Source: Acanthococcus lagerstroemiae (Eukaryota; Arthropoda; Insecta; Hemiptera; Eriococcidae). Taken from it: 64,000 nt of DNA. The first letter of the stretch is position 1. Each line of letters begins with the position of its first letter. The stretch is from NCBI GenBank assembly GCA_031841125.1, contig CM063108.1, positions 7,175,683 to 7,239,682 of the forward strand. Direction: 5' to 3'. Under the pieces are notes generated by a model, which was not told where the DNA came from, did no database searches, and worked only from the letters and a program-made list of their open reading frames with translations. Of this stretch, positions 10,901 through 21,420 are shown one piece after another. The position numbers were made by a program, and so were the translations under genes.

Positions 10901-13515
10901 CGATTTTCAACATAGGAAGTGCTAGTTACCCAGGCGGCTTCGGGGGTCATAGCCTCCAAATCCACTGAAAGCCTCCCTCTCAGAAAATATGTAAATATAA
11001 AATTATGAAAGTCAAAAAAATTTTAGCATTGTTTTAATATTTGTCAACCCTCTCACGAGCTCCCGATCGCAGTCGACTATTTGCATCTATGGTTAATCAC
11101 ATTGTTTTTAACATGGTAGCCCATTGTGAGACAAATCGATACAACTTATTCACCTGGAAGTGCCAATCCTATACTATATGTTCTAGGCTTTTATCACATA
11201 GAGTTTTGTTTATAGTTCCAGCGTATCAAATTACTAAGCAAAGCTATATTCTCATGGCAGTTACAAAATTCTTCGATGAGAATAGATCCCAGGTTGAAGA
11301 TCATTTCATGGTGGGAAACACGCATGCCATGTTCAACTTGGAGACTATTTCTTCCTGTAAGTGCTTTTACTCTCTTCATGGCCATGGCGTGGCCATAGCG
11401 TGTAATAATGATGTTTCAATTTGAGAAATTCAAAAATTTCTCATGTAGTAGTACATGCCTGAGAAGGGCCGGCACTCAATATTTTCCCCAACTGTAGAGT
11501 AAAAAAAACAAAAAAAGAAAAAAAAAAGAAATTTTCAGTGCAGCCAATTTTTTGACTGTAACTCTCAAGCTTATTACGTATATAACACCGGCCCTGTGCC
11601 TGAGCACATCATAACTGGGTATTTTCAAACAATTATAGCTCTAACCTTTTGGAGATTACTAGGTATATGTCTGCTTTTTCAGGAGACCCTGCCAAACGAA
11701 GATAAAATACTGTACGTGGATACAGACATTGTATTTGTGAATAAGCTCTCAGCGGTTTGGCAAACTTTTCATTTGATGAATGTTACCCATCTGTTTGCTG
11801 CTACGATAGAACGTGAATATAGTATTGCTTTTTTCACACAAGACGCGAAGGCAGATTACATTCCACAATTCGAGAAAAGTGGTATCAGTCTATATAAAAT
11901 ATATTACATAGATAGTCAGATCATAGGTATATAGTGTGCTGGTATTTCAGACTGAAGTTCAATAAATTTTGTCCTAACTGACTGCAACAGGCAGACACAT
12001 CCACTTGACCACAGCTGTTAGCTCAAGAATGTATGATGGAATGACCGTCCTACACCAGTCTCATGTAAAAAGTTAATGCATAATTAATTCCCAGGAATCA
12101 ATTCAGGCGTAATATTCATGAAACTGAACAGAATGCGTCAATATAAATGGGTGCAACAAATAACGGATATTATTAGTAACAATGGTTCAAGATTCACCTA
12201 TCAAGATCAAACGACCTTCGATTCATTTTCCTTACATCACTCAGGTATGTTCAGAGATAAAATGTACAGGCGTAATACTAATAATATACTTGTAACTAGA
12301 GCATCACGACCAACTTATGCTTAGCTGCCATTTTTATCCTTAATTTTTCTGCTGACGAGCAAACGCGTCGCGGGCTATGATCGAGATTGCTCGCGATGAA
12401 GATTGAGGTTACACACTGAATGAAAAGATGAAAACCGTGGCCGAACATACTCGAGTTTATCCTACATAGAAATTAATTTGGAGGCTAGGTGTCAGAAGAC
12501 ACTAGCCCAAAGTATCGACCTGATTTCGATTTGTGGCTGGCTTCTGTAAAGTAGGAAGAATACACATGCGCTCGATCGGAGCTCTGGGTCTGGTGCAAAT
12601 CAAGCGTAATTTTAGGGAGCATATCGGAAGTGACGCATGGCGCATCTCTAGCGCCTCAATTTCTAGACGGAGTAGTGCTTTGATATACCTAGGAACTTGT
12701 AAGAAATTATTCGGCTAATCTCTTAGTGAGTGCGCATATCATCAAATTCATTTTATAGCTTCGCACGGAGCTATAATCGAGAGGAATTGCAAAAAGAAAC
12801 TTCCGGTAAATTTTGTACTTCACCGAGGTGTGCGTGAGGGTTTGTATTTAGGTTTGATTTCTTTGAAAGCTTGGCGAAGCAGTGAGAATATATTGTCGGC
12901 TTCGTGGCAGAACTCACCAAGCCCTACGTTTTTACATAAGACTTGGTGAGTATTGCCACGAGGCCGACGATATTATGTATGTTTCTAAAAGTAAAATAGG
13001 TACATGCGCCCTTTGCTAAAAGCAAAGAACGCAATCACGAAGAAGAAGAAGAGTCATTGGTCTCTTTAATTCTTTTTCAAACATATTTTCCAGATACAGT
13101 ATATTTCGCTCCTTGCACAAATAACTACAGAGTACATTGCTGTCGACGTCCGAAAATTGAATGCGCGGAGGCAAACTTGACTGGTGTCTCAATAGTGCAT
13201 GGAGCAGGTGGATTTTTTGGTAAAAAATTTGAAAATTGGAATCCGTTTCGCCACGTTTACGAGTCATTTTTGGAGGTACCAATGAAATATAATACTTTTC
13301 TCAGAGCTATTTCAAGATACCTACTCTACCAGTTCCAAATCGAATTTCGGTGACTTTTCTCATTACAGTACGAATTCGGCACTGATGTCTACAACAACCT
13401 AGTGAGGCCCTTGGCTAACCGGCTTGCGACAGTGAAGAGAATAAAATGCGGACGTGTAACGGAAGTTTTTATTAAGAATCTCATAAGACTCTTTCCAAAC
13501 TCTACCAATAACTGA
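7955..13515 (+). CDS. GT8 glucoside xylosyltransferase-like gene B (complete, 7 exons, 368 aa)
   Basis: Exons: 7955-8124, 9857-10019, 11261-11356, 11683-11881, 12095-12244, 13094-13275, 13369-13515 (TGA). They sum to 1107 nt with no internal stop. Phases 2,0,0,1,1,0 match gene C. Residues 24-39 'ILTCLFMGYLIILIYY' after basic residues form a type II signal anchor, which predicts Golgi-lumen activity. Exon 2 has 'EVVLVSAICGN' and 'TMVKSAVLL' (N-terminal GT8 strand). Exon 3 ends 'PCSTWRLFLP', as expected for GXYLT. Exon 4 has DXD at residues 156-158 ('YVDTDIVF'). Exon 5 begins 'GINSGVIFM'. Exon 6 has Cys267/275/276/283 and His295-Gly296 ('SIVHGAGG'). Exon 7 has 'YEFGTDVYNNLVRPL'. A sequon 'NVTH' is present. 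Exon 3 is 14 codons shorter than in gene C. The likely role is xylosyl (or related) transfer to O-glucosylated protein; the acceptor is inferred only from family membership. Confidence 0.85.
8498..8982. mobile_element. hAT-like MITE in intron 1 of gene B
   Basis: Terminal inverted repeats 'CAGGGATGATAAG' and 'CTTATCATCCCTA', with imperfect 8-bp flanks (GAAGAAGG / GATAAAGG, 6 of 8). The interior is made of repeated 'cttatggctta' / 'agcttaaacttat' motifs that are themselves near-palindromic. No transposase. Confidence 0.6.
8983..9856. other. Rest of gene B intron 1
   Basis: No exon is recognised. Between about 9300 and 9660 the motif 'ggcagt' / 'actgcc' recurs on both strands many times, so this is probably another degraded repeat. 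The open frames here are not conserved-looking. Confidence 0.35.
10140..10700. repeat. Inverted clusters of a GAATTGCGCC motif in gene B intron 2
   Basis: Between about 10145 and 10265 a degenerate unit with 'gaattgcgcc' or 'aaattgcgcc' recurs about four times on the + strand. Between about 10565 and 10700 the reverse form 'gcgcaattcg' / 'gacgcaattcgg' recurs about four times. The two clusters are inverted with ~300 bp between them, so the intron transcript could fold on itself. Two frames of 75-99 codons over this block follow from the repeats. Confidence 0.55.
11464..11596. mobile_element. hAT MITE in gene B intron 3, perfect 8-bp target duplication
   Basis: A 133-bp element with ends 'AAGGGCCGG' and 'CCGGCCCTG', flanked on both sides by the exact 8-bp repeat TGCCTGAG (11456-11463 and 11597-11604). 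Internal A-rich tract. Non-coding. Confidence 0.75.
12890..12973. repeat. 32-bp hairpin in gene B intron 5
   Basis: Arms 12890-12921 and 12942-12973 are inverted copies (28 of 32 positions pair by my count) around a 20-nt loop. The arms read 'GTCGGCTTCGTGGCA' and 'TGCCACGAGGCCGAC' in their centres. It could be a small palindromic element remnant or a folded RNA. No coding content. Confidence 0.65.
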
Positions 13516-13975
13516 AAGTTGACCACCGCTGTTAGTCAGTCGAATATTCAGCCAGATACAAACGTCTATGTCTGGTATATCTAATGGGAAATTTTCGCGA
13601 AGTCGTCGATGTCAGCTTCCCGCATTTTCGAGTCTATTTTTTATTTATTTTTTTTCATTCCACAATCTTTGACCTAGCTTTGCGTAAAGCTAGTCTTCAG
13701 TATCCATATAAGCAGGCATACGTGTAAATGGACTACCAAAGAATAGGCCTAACGATTTCCTGGCGACGATGGCCCTAATGCTACACATAACAAAATACTC
13801 AGTTTTTCTGAATCTTTTCTTGTGCTGTTTTCCGTTCTCGTTCAGGTTTTCATTTTTTTAAAAAATCGTGCTACTTTCGTAAAGTGCACTCTAGTGGCGT
13901 AGATAAAATATATACATATATATGACCTGAAATCATATAAAATGTGCCTCTGGTATCAAAAAATTATTTTTCATT
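13516..13975. other. 3' flank of gene B
   Basis: AT-rich, no reading frame supported. No clear poly(A) signal placed. Confidence 0.35.
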
Positions 13976-14316
13976 TTCTTGACAATTCTTATAGAAAAAA
14001 TCACGCTCTTTGGAATGAAACAAATCGCAGCTTCCAATCTTCATTCGTTTTCCCACAAACTGTATTTAAAAATTACGTCAAAAGTTTAGAAACATCCGTT
14101 TATATGGCGTCGTGGGAAACGGGCCTACGGGAATGACATAGAACAAGAGTTCGACATGCAGTTGTCATAGCAATGCGTAAACACACCACCACAGATGTAC
14201 ACGCTATGTACATCTAGGCGCACCACTACCTCCATCCCACCAGTACATTCATGTACCTCGAAAACCAGTTTTTCTACAAGAGGCACATTTCATTATTCCA
14301 GATCACATATGGTAGA
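13976..14316. repeat. ~340-bp dispersed repeat, copy 1
   Basis: Aligns nearly without gaps to 48271-48612, from 'ttcttgacaatt' to 'tcacata'. The + strand frame 13981-14136 stays open in both copies and ends in the same TGA ('NYVKSLETSVYMASWETG' here). The minus strand is also mostly open ('ICGGVFTHCYDNC'), with two stops in this copy. No family is recognised: either a SINE-like non-coding repeat or the remnant of an element's coding exon. Confidence 0.7.
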
Positions 14317-14884
14317 ATTAAAGGGGACACCAAAATGAAAAAAAAAGTACCAACTTGGCGAACATAATATATCGTGAAAGAAAAATGTTTGAAATAATAA
14401 AAATAGGAAAAATATAACAGCAGGCAAAAGGAAAAAAGATTTTGCACGCGACACATACATATGTAGGTAGGTATTCGAGTTCAAGGGTCACAAGATTTTT
14501 TTTTGCGTGCCGATAAACGCATGCCTTAACAAAAAATGTCTTTTTGGAATCCAGTGGGGATTGTAGGGGAGAGGAGAGAATCACCACATACCTCTGCCGC
14601 TGAAGGACTCTGAATACAATAACTATTCTGCATATTTTTCATTTGGTTTTAGGCTATAAAGAATTCGGTACACTAATTAGGAGGGGGACCACAAGATTTT
14701 GCCTCCTGTTGACCCCCTAATTTTTTTTCAACTTGAACTTTTTGGAATTGTTTTACATGAAACTTCTTCACATTATGTTACAATTTGGTGGCTATAACTG
14801 TGTCTCTTCAGAAATTATTAGGGGGTCAAAAGTCTGAAACTTCCAAAACGAGATCTAACCCGTTGAAGATTTTCCCACTAAAAA
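14317..14884. other. Intergenic, nothing recognised
   Basis: AT-rich. Minus-strand frames rich in Phe/Tyr at 14274-14587 overlap each other in several frames and look random. Confidence 0.35.
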
Positions 14885-15330
14885 CATGAAAATCTAGTTG
14901 CGCTGCGTACACGTATTAGAGTGGAAATGCCACTACGACCCATTGTCTTTTCAAAGAAAACGCACACGCATGGAATGCGGATGGCAGTGGCGCTACGCCG
15001 ACGACATATCTCTTCGTAGTGGAACTGCGCTCACGGACCACTTGTTTCCCACTACGTCGATTTCTTCGTAGTAGAACTGCGCTCACGGACCACTTGTTTC
15101 CCACTACGTCGTACCACTACCCCCTTGAAAATTTTCACATTAAAATATGAAAATGTAGTTGCTCTGCGTGCACGTATCAGAGTGGTAATGCCACTACGAA
15201 CTATTGTCTTTTCAAAAGAAACGCACACGCATGGAATGCGTTTGGCAGTGGTGCTTCCCCAAGAACACATTTATTTGTAGTGGAAATGCGCTTACGGATC
15301 ACTTGTTTCCAACTACGCCGTACCATTACA
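14885..15330. repeat. Two ~230-bp tandem copies with an internal ~50-bp duplication
   Basis: Two copies (about 14885-15115 and 15145-15330) share 'tagttgc(g/t)ctgcgt', 'aacgcacacgcatggaatgcg' in part, and 'cacttgttt(c)c(c/a)actacg'. In the first copy the unit 'tcgtagtggaactgcgctc' is duplicated (about 15014-15062 and 15064-15112). Each unit contains inverted pieces of 'gtagtgg' and 'ccactacg'. Non-coding. Confidence 0.65.
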
Positions 15331-15420
15331 TTACGTGTGCGAAACCACTACGCAAGCCAAAATTTTCGCGCATACATATGGCAGTATTCTTATGCACGTT
15401 ATGCCACTATGCACAATTTA

Positions 15421-15575
15421 CAGTGGCGGATACAGAGGGGGGGGGGAGTTCGCCCCCATGAAATACCAAACATTTAAATCTGTCTATAGTAACCTAAAGC
15501 TATTATGTTTCGTCTATACCATTTTTCATTCGGACCCCTCCCCCTCCCCGAAATTATTTTCTGTATCCGCCCCTG
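15421..15575. mobile_element. hAT MITE, 155 bp
   Basis: Ends 'CAGTGGCGGATACAGA' and 'TCTGTATCCGCCCCTG' are inverted repeats. The 8-bp flanks are ACAATTTA and ACAATTCA (7 of 8). A G10 run lies inside at 15437-15446. Non-coding. Confidence 0.75.
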
Positions 15576-15970
15576 ACAATTCAGGACATAATAAAAAATT
15601 TATTAATTATAAATGAAAAGTACTTTATTACATCAGAATATTTCCATAACAGAATTCGGCATCAAAGAGGAGAGAACGAGCTTAGTATTTGTGTTACCGG
15701 AAGTGTCAAAAATTATGGAAAACTTGAGAATGTCCAGGCAATAACATCACTGTCGTTGGGTTTCAGGAACGAGGGATAGTAACTAAATAACTTGAATTCC
15801 GTAATAATTTAGGAAATCTTGAAATTCGCAAAATTGAGTAGGCCTATTCGTTAATTCCTAATCAGGAGCAGGCAGTGTCTAGTATACCTCTGCGCACTAG
15901 TACTTTGCATATACAGTTTCGTTTGATCACAACTTCTGGGCACATTTGAACACATGCAAACGTGGATTAA
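15576..15970. other. Intergenic, nothing recognised
   Basis: AT-rich sequence without supported reading frames or repeats. Confidence 0.3.
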
Positions 15971-16343
15971 GGGGTCATTCATTAATTATGTAAGGATGAT
16001 TTTGGCCGTTTTTGACCCCCTACCCCCATGTAAGGACACATAAGATTAACTGAACCCCTTCCCCCTTATTACGTGATTTTTTCATGAATTTTCCTAAAAA
16101 GCTTTAAAATAAATTAATATCATTTGAAAAGGTTCAAAACAGGTTTCACTGTATGTGTATTTACTCATCTTTAGCGGCTGCATGTAGAAAATGTGTCGCC
16201 TGAGTGGTGGCTACATGAAAAATTACGTAATAAAATATTACGTAAGAATGGCTTCTACCTCTCCCCTTCTCAGTAAGGCCATGTAGAGATTTTTACCCCC
16301 CCCCCCCCGGGGGGGCTGTACGTAATTAATAATGAACAACACC
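15971..16343. mobile_element. MITE with GGGGTCATTCATTAATTA ends
   Basis: The left end 'GGGGTCATTCATTAATTA' and the reverse complement of the right end ('GGTGTTGTTCATTATTAAT') are similar inverted termini. Internal 'ttacgtaataaaatattacg' is near-palindromic. C13 directly followed by G7 occurs at 16296-16315. No transposase and no exact target duplication seen. Confidence 0.55.
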
Positions 16344-17124
16344 TAATTGCATTTTGAAATGACTGTAGGTGTACCTACCGCACCAAATTAGTATACCTTC
16401 TTTATAACATTCGTGTAAACTACATATTACCGAATTCAAGTTTGAAAGATCTAACAGTAATTAATCTAAAGTTTAAAAATATGGCAGAAGTTTCGGAAAT
16501 TTACGAGTAATTTTATAAATTTATTCTACAGATGATGGTAAAGTACGATTTTAATCACAGTTTTTAGGAGCTAAAGTGACTGCTTAACGTGATTTTAAAG
16601 AACAGAAGAGTGACATGTCACAAGAAAAGAGCCTGAATGTTCACTTACCACTAAGACCCTTTTCTTCGACACGTCACTCGTGGGATTTATGAAATTTTAA
16701 ATGTCTAGGGAATTTTAGACAAAACACCTGTTCTATAATATGTTCCCGCGCATGCGCGTTTCTACACTGACGGCTCAACGATAACTGAAAACGTGATAGC
16801 TCATTATACGTTTCTCGGATGTTCCAGATTTCTTCTTGTTCGTGCTTTCCTCTCATCTGTAGAATAAAACGTCATACGAGTATTGTACTTAATTCTACAA
16901 TTATTTTAGATGGGTTTTCTTACCAACGTAATACAAGCATGTAAAAGCATAAACTATTTTTTTGTTCATTTTCACTACTGAGTCATTCTTTGTCCTCAAG
17001 ATTGATAGTACCTACTACCTCTCCGGCACTCACAATAAGACAGCCTAGGCCAGCTTTATAATCTTATAAATCAACAACGCATTGCCTACAACAATTAAAA
17101 TACACGTTATTACATCCTAGTCAT
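16344..17124. other. Intergenic, nothing recognised
   Basis: AT-rich sequence. A 60-codon minus frame at 16674-16856 has no recognised similarity. Confidence 0.3.
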
Positions 17125-17282
17125 CAGCAGCGTAACTAATCGTTCCTTCTGGGGGGGGGGGGGCTGAAATCATAGAACAAAAAGTAGGTATTTTTTCACC
17201 ATGTTCAATTTTCATTAAATGAACAAAAAATAAACTTATAAGAGGTTGAGGGGGAGGGGGTTCTTTCGTATTTGCGCCACTG
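17125..17282. mobile_element. hAT MITE, perfect 8-bp target duplication
   Basis: A 158-bp element with ends 'CAGCAGCGTAA' and 'TTTGCGCCACTG'. It is flanked by exact CTAGTCAT at 17117-17124 and 17283-17290. G13 run at 17151-17163. Related in terminus to the elements at 15421 and 49336. Confidence 0.75.
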
Positions 17283-17582
17283 CTAGTCATTATAGTCATG
17301 GCCTGGTCATTTTAAGAACTCGTGTGATGGACTAGGCGTTTTTGTAATCTTTGAACAATCAACATTTCCGGTAACACATATGCACATGGTACATCAAAAA
17401 AGTAAATATGTATGTTTAAAAAAAAAAAAATGAATATCAAGACAGAATAAACTCACTACACATCTCATACAACTGAAACAACAAAAAAGATAAACGTTAC
17501 ATGTACTCGAATTTAGAAGTTTTTTTAAAAGTCTATTTCTGCAATAAAGCAAGAAAAACAATGTCATAATTAATGGCATTCT

Positions 17583-18120
17583 GTACCAGGAGTCAGAAGA
17601 TGTGAAGAAAATATTTAATAAGGCGACAGAAAACCTTGAGGTAGAGCTCCAAGACTACTATTTCTGGGCAGTACAAGGGCTGCCTTCAAGAAATCAGACC
17701 TTAACAATGATTGTTAGACTAAATAATAGTAATGGGGTCAAATAAGACTTGGTAGAAAACTATAAGAAGGAAAAGCTGAATGGCCAGGTAATCTGACCTG
17801 GCTCCCAGTTGATTTTCATAGACGAGCACCTCTCCAAAGAAATGGTTGAGCTAATTTACAAAACACTTGTCCCAAAATATATATAAGATAGCAGAGAGAG
17901 CAAGACTGACTTACAAATTTTACATTACAACTGCAAAGGAATGGCGTCCAAAAATAGGATAGAACCAACACGGGCGGCGGACCTGTAGGACTCGTACAAT
18001 CAGTTTGAGGAAGTTCTGAAAGAAACCGAACAGTTAATAAGCGTGAAGCGGGCAAAACCATGGACGTATGACAAGCTCAGTGCGAGAACCAAACTGCTTA
18101 TCAATAGGTGTAGACACCCC
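17583..18120 (+). pseudogene. Possible non-LTR retrotransposon ORF1-like remnant
   Basis: The + strand can be read, with several stops, as 'SEDVKKIFNKATENLEVEL', 'LTMIVRLNN' and 'LIFIDEHLSKEMVELIYK'. The last resembles the 'IFINEHLT' pattern in ORF1-like proteins of arthropod LINEs. Stops interrupt it at several places and the downstream part is not readable in one frame. The family assignment is a pattern impression only. Confidence 0.3.
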
Positions 18121-19324
18121 GAAATATTATTTAAAATAAAAAAAAATCATTCATTAAAAAACAATTTAAATTAAAAAAAAAATTCTAAAGTATTGTATAC
18201 ATCCTATTCTGGAATTTGATGAGATGGACGGACCATCTAATGTCACTATTGTTTGCAAGGTATGATGTTTTGAGGAAGTGAGAGGGGTGCGCAGTAACGA
18301 AGAAATTTGACTTTGATTCAAATTTGGAAACGAATGTCCAGGCTGTGTTGAACTATTCGTCCGCCTTTTTTATACTTGGTCGTGGTTGTGCACTGTTTCA
18401 TTGGTCATTTCGTATTTTTGTGCCCCGTCGCTTATTTCTGATCCATTCCTGAACAATGTTCAAGGTTTCGGATACATTTTTGGTGATAGTTGATGCTATT
18501 TCTGCAAAATGAATATGCGCAAATTAGGAGATAATAAATGGAATAACAGACAAATAATAAATGTGTGATATCTCCTAAGGGAAGGCATACCATAATGCTC
18601 AAGACAGTAAATGGGTGATTCTCTGAAAATTAGACAATTCGACGTGGACAAAAACAAAAAAACGAGGTTCACTTTCCAAATGTATTTTCGTTGAAATCGA
18701 TACTAGGAGCACTGAGAAAACCGTATTCCGTCGACGGACGGGCTTAAATTTGATTTTTTTTTTTTTTTGGGGGGGGGGGTGTAGAGTCATAAAAAATTGA
18801 TGTCCACGTTGAAAGACAAATTTTTCACGTTTACATAGTGCGATAAGATGAGGCTGTATGATCACACAGCGGCAATATAGGTTACAATCTTACAGATTAC
18901 GGTTTTACAAAGTACCTACAATTCATCTAGGAAAGTAGTCTCTGCACAAAGAAGATTTAGAGGCTGTTTCTACAGACTGCTTCTAAGTGTCGAAAGATTC
19001 ACATCTTTCGTCGTGGATACAAGAAATATGTGAGTGTCCACGTTGAACATACCTATTCTATGTCCACGCTTAAGAACAAAATTGCCATTTTCCTTTTCCC
19101 ATTGGGTAAATATGCGGAGAATATTTGGTACATGTAGTTGAATGTAATGGGGCTAACATTAGATACAACTACTTATATTAAGTATTACATTTTTTACAAA
19201 TTCCTAGCTGGAAATTCAATATGGAATCACCCAAATACCTGTCCACCAATTATAGAAGGCAGAAACCACAATATATTATACATAGTTACAACAATAATGC
19301 TCTTTAACGAGGAAGGGTATATCT
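18121..19324. other. Intergenic with T/G homopolymers
   Basis: No gene recognised. T15 followed by G11 at about 18754-18779. The phrase 'gtccacgtt' recurs near 18802, 19037 and 19062, a sign of a short degenerate repeat. Confidence 0.35.
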
Positions 19325-19520
19325 TCTCACAGATAACGGTCAGGATGTTACGTACCAAACCCGAAATTGTACAAATCGGGAATTGTGTAAGTATGTTTGT
19401 ACCATGCGCGAATCGAACGACCAACTTATTTGCACTGAACCCGAAATATCGGACTAGGTACAAATAATGCTGTACCATTTGCGAAATGTATGAAAAGTTT
19501 GTACCAATAAGACCAAAAGC
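19325..19520 (+). repeat. Left arm of an inverted repeat pair flanking the gypsy element
   Basis: Contains 'ttgtaccatgcgcgaatcga' and several 'gtac(a/c)a' motifs. Its reverse complement, imperfect, lies at about 25425-25640 ('cgttcgattcgcgcacagta'). The pair encloses the integrase pseudogene and the gypsy element. It may be the two arms of an older element into which these were inserted. Confidence 0.5.
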
Positions 19521-19689
19521 TAACAAAGAAGAAAATAGAGATATACAGCCATTATAGTATCCCTCATCTAGATTCCTCTTGATGGAAGTACGTATAGCTT
19601 TTCCAGCATTACATTATCGTTTAAAGACGAGCTGTTCTCTTCTTTTTTTTTTTTTTTTTTTTTTGTATTGAGGTCAGTTTCTTGTGTAA

Positions 19690-20200
19690 CTTCCATCACA
19701 CTGATACTTCTAATTTCGCTTTCCTGTCAAACAGCGCCTCAAAAGGGGATTGTTTAATTCCTGAGGGGTAACTTATTTTTTTGAAATTTGGACGAAACGA
19801 ACATAATTCATCAGCCCAGGCAGTCAAACCATTGTCAATCATCCAAACTCTCGCCATTTCCTCAACATTGCGGTTTGGTTGTTTGATACCTCTCTGACTT
19901 TGAGAATGCCGAGGTTTACTATTATGCAGTCTTGAGACCCGGCCATAACAGTTCCAAATCACTGATAATGGCATTTACAAATTCGCGATAATTATTAGAT
20001 TGTAACAGGGAGGGGGCACTGAATCCATAAAAAATGTCAATTAAATTGTAAGCAACTTCTGCAGCAGTCTTCGTTTTTTGAGATCACATAAGTGTAAAAA
20101 TTTAAACTGGTGATCTTAATAATTCACGATAAATTGAAACTGACCATTTCTATGACTGCACATCGATCAAGTCGACTTGACCCCTAGCATTAGCTTCTGC
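19690..20200 (-). pseudogene. DDE integrase fragment (KRBA2/SCAND3/Ginger-like type)
   Basis: Reading 20200 to 19690 gives, with stops and frame changes, 'GQVDLIDVQS', 'AAEVAYNLIDIFYGFSAP', 'LLQSNNYREFVNAIISDLE', 'NSKPRHSQSQRGIKQPN' and 'SGIKQSPFEALFDRKA'. This order matches the retroviral-type integrase core of gypsy-related or domesticated integrases of the KRBA2/SCAND3 group. The second catalytic aspartate, normally in a QSDNGREF block, reads Asn, and several stops interrupt it, so it is dead. The longest intact part is the 92-codon frame 19974-19696. Confidence 0.65.
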
Positions 20201-20266
20201 AAAAATTGTATGCTAAATTACAACCCCTTTCGAATAAAGTGATTGCATGAGAATGATGCACACCTC

Positions 20267-20460
20267 TGTAACGTATTATCGGTTTTTCTATGTTATCTTC
20301 TTTTCACATTTGAACATGCCGGGTTCGTTACCTGGTGTCGCAGTTGCTGCGAGTTGTACATTAGATATTACCGCCGACTTCAGTTACGTGATACGCACTG
20401 CCAAATACACATGAAGCACGACTCTCTCTCTTTTTGATTCGCAAAGTACTCATTGGAACA
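20267..20460 (+). repeat. 5' LTR of gypsy element 1
   Basis: 194 bp, TG..CA ends, direct copy of 25136-25329 with no difference seen. Contains 'actctctctctttttgattc' near its 3' end. No TATA box assigned with confidence. Confidence 0.93.
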
Positions 20461-20463
20461 AAG

Positions 20464-20480
20464 TGGCGACCAGTGACAGT
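20464..20480 (+). other. Primer-binding site of gypsy element 1
   Basis: 'TGGCGACCAGTGACAG' starts 3 nt after the 5' LTR. The TGG start matches a tRNA 3' CCA end, and the body resembles the tRNA-Arg-type site used by mdg1/412-like gypsy elements. The tRNA identity is inferred. Confidence 0.65.
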
Positions 20481-20541
20481 GAAACATTTTTTCAATCGTA
20501 TTTTTTCGAACCGCTGTTCAGTGTAGTGATTAGTAGAAAAA

Positions 20542-21420
20542 ATGGCACCACCCGAAATGTCAAGCGGAAGCCAAAATGCAGCCGGACCCGGCCATAAAAG
20601 ATTCGAACTGCCGCTCTACACACCAGGTAACCCTGACTTATGGTTTTTAACTTGTGAAATCATATTTGACGATTACGAAATAACGACGGAAAAAAAGCGT
20701 TTCTCCGCCATACTGCAACGGCTCGAAACTGACCAAATTACAATGCTGGAAAGCATCATCCGTCAAAAGCCGGAAAACCCTTACACGCAGGCAAAATCGC
20801 GACTCATTGCGGCGGATGGAAAATCTGCAGAAGAAAAGCTTAACGAACTTCTTCGCGGCGCAGACATACCGACTGGAACTAGACCCTGTATCATTCTTCA
20901 GAAGCTGCGGGCACTTGTCGGTGCAGACCCCGATGCTGACAGAATTGTACGACCAATTTGGCTCCAAAAATTACCACTACGCACACAAGAGGTACTGTCT
21001 GCTAATTCGACTGATCCTCTTGATAGTGTGTGTAAAACTGCCGATCGCCTACATGAGCTCCAGGAACGGAATGGCCTAAACATTCACGCAGTGACCACAT
21101 CCAGCGCCGCCCATTCCGCCCCGTCCGGAACTGACGAGTGCCTAACCACAGTGCTGCGCCAACTCACGTCTGAAATCGCGGCACTTCGAGCTGACAGGCG
21201 CGATCACCGCCCTCGCGAGCGCAGCCGCGACCACAGCCGCGACCGCAGCTACTCGCGTCCGCGCTACTCATCACGCTCGCGCACACGATCCCAAACTCCG
21301 GGACGTGAATTAAAACCCGAAGTTATTGACGGCCAATGCTGGTACCACTTTACATATGGCGATCGAGCGCGGAACTGCGCACCAGGCTGCAAACGGGCCG
21401 GACAGGGAAACGCCAACTGA
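20542..21420 (+). CDS. Gag of gypsy element 1 (292 aa)
   Basis: Capsid-type protein. Residues about 15-175 form the helical capsid region ('FELPLYTPGNPDLWF', 'RPIWLQKLPLRTQEVL'). Residues 220-260 are an Arg/Ser-rich basic tract for nucleic acid binding. Near the C-terminus comes 'CWYHFTYGDRARNCAPGC', a Cys/His cluster that differs from the usual CCHC spacing and is common in insect gypsy Gag proteins of the mdg type. The start is the first ATG after the PBS. The frame ends at TGA 21418-21420, overlapping pol in the -1 frame by about 90 nt. It is intact. Confidence 0.9.
   Translation: MAPPEMSSGSQNAAGPGHKRFELPLYTPGNPDLWFLTCEIIFDDYEITTEKKRFSAILQRLETDQITMLESIIRQKPENPYTQAKSRLIAADGKSAEEKLNELLRGADIPTGTRPCIILQKLRALVGADPDADRIVRPIWLQKLPLRTQEVLSANSTDPLDSVCKTADRLHELQERNGLNIHAVTTSSAAHSAPSGTDECLTTVLRQLTSEIAALRADRRDHRPRERSRDHSRDRSYSRPRYSSRSRTRSQTPGRELKPEVIDGQCWYHFTYGDRARNCAPGCKRAGQGNAN

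Noticed and set aside
11041..11424. 127-codon + frame with 'DRSRLFA', first taken for gene B exon 3
   Set aside because: The resemblance is short and the frame lacks a usable acceptor. Another frame in 11261-11356 has correct splice sites, phases and the conserved end PCSTWRLFLP.
12118..12324. 68-codon + frame read as one exon
   Set aside because: Comparison with genes A and C sets the donor at 12244; the rest is intron.
20647..21083. Frames of 61-106 codons antisense or out of frame in gypsy gag
   Set aside because: Shadows of the gag frame.
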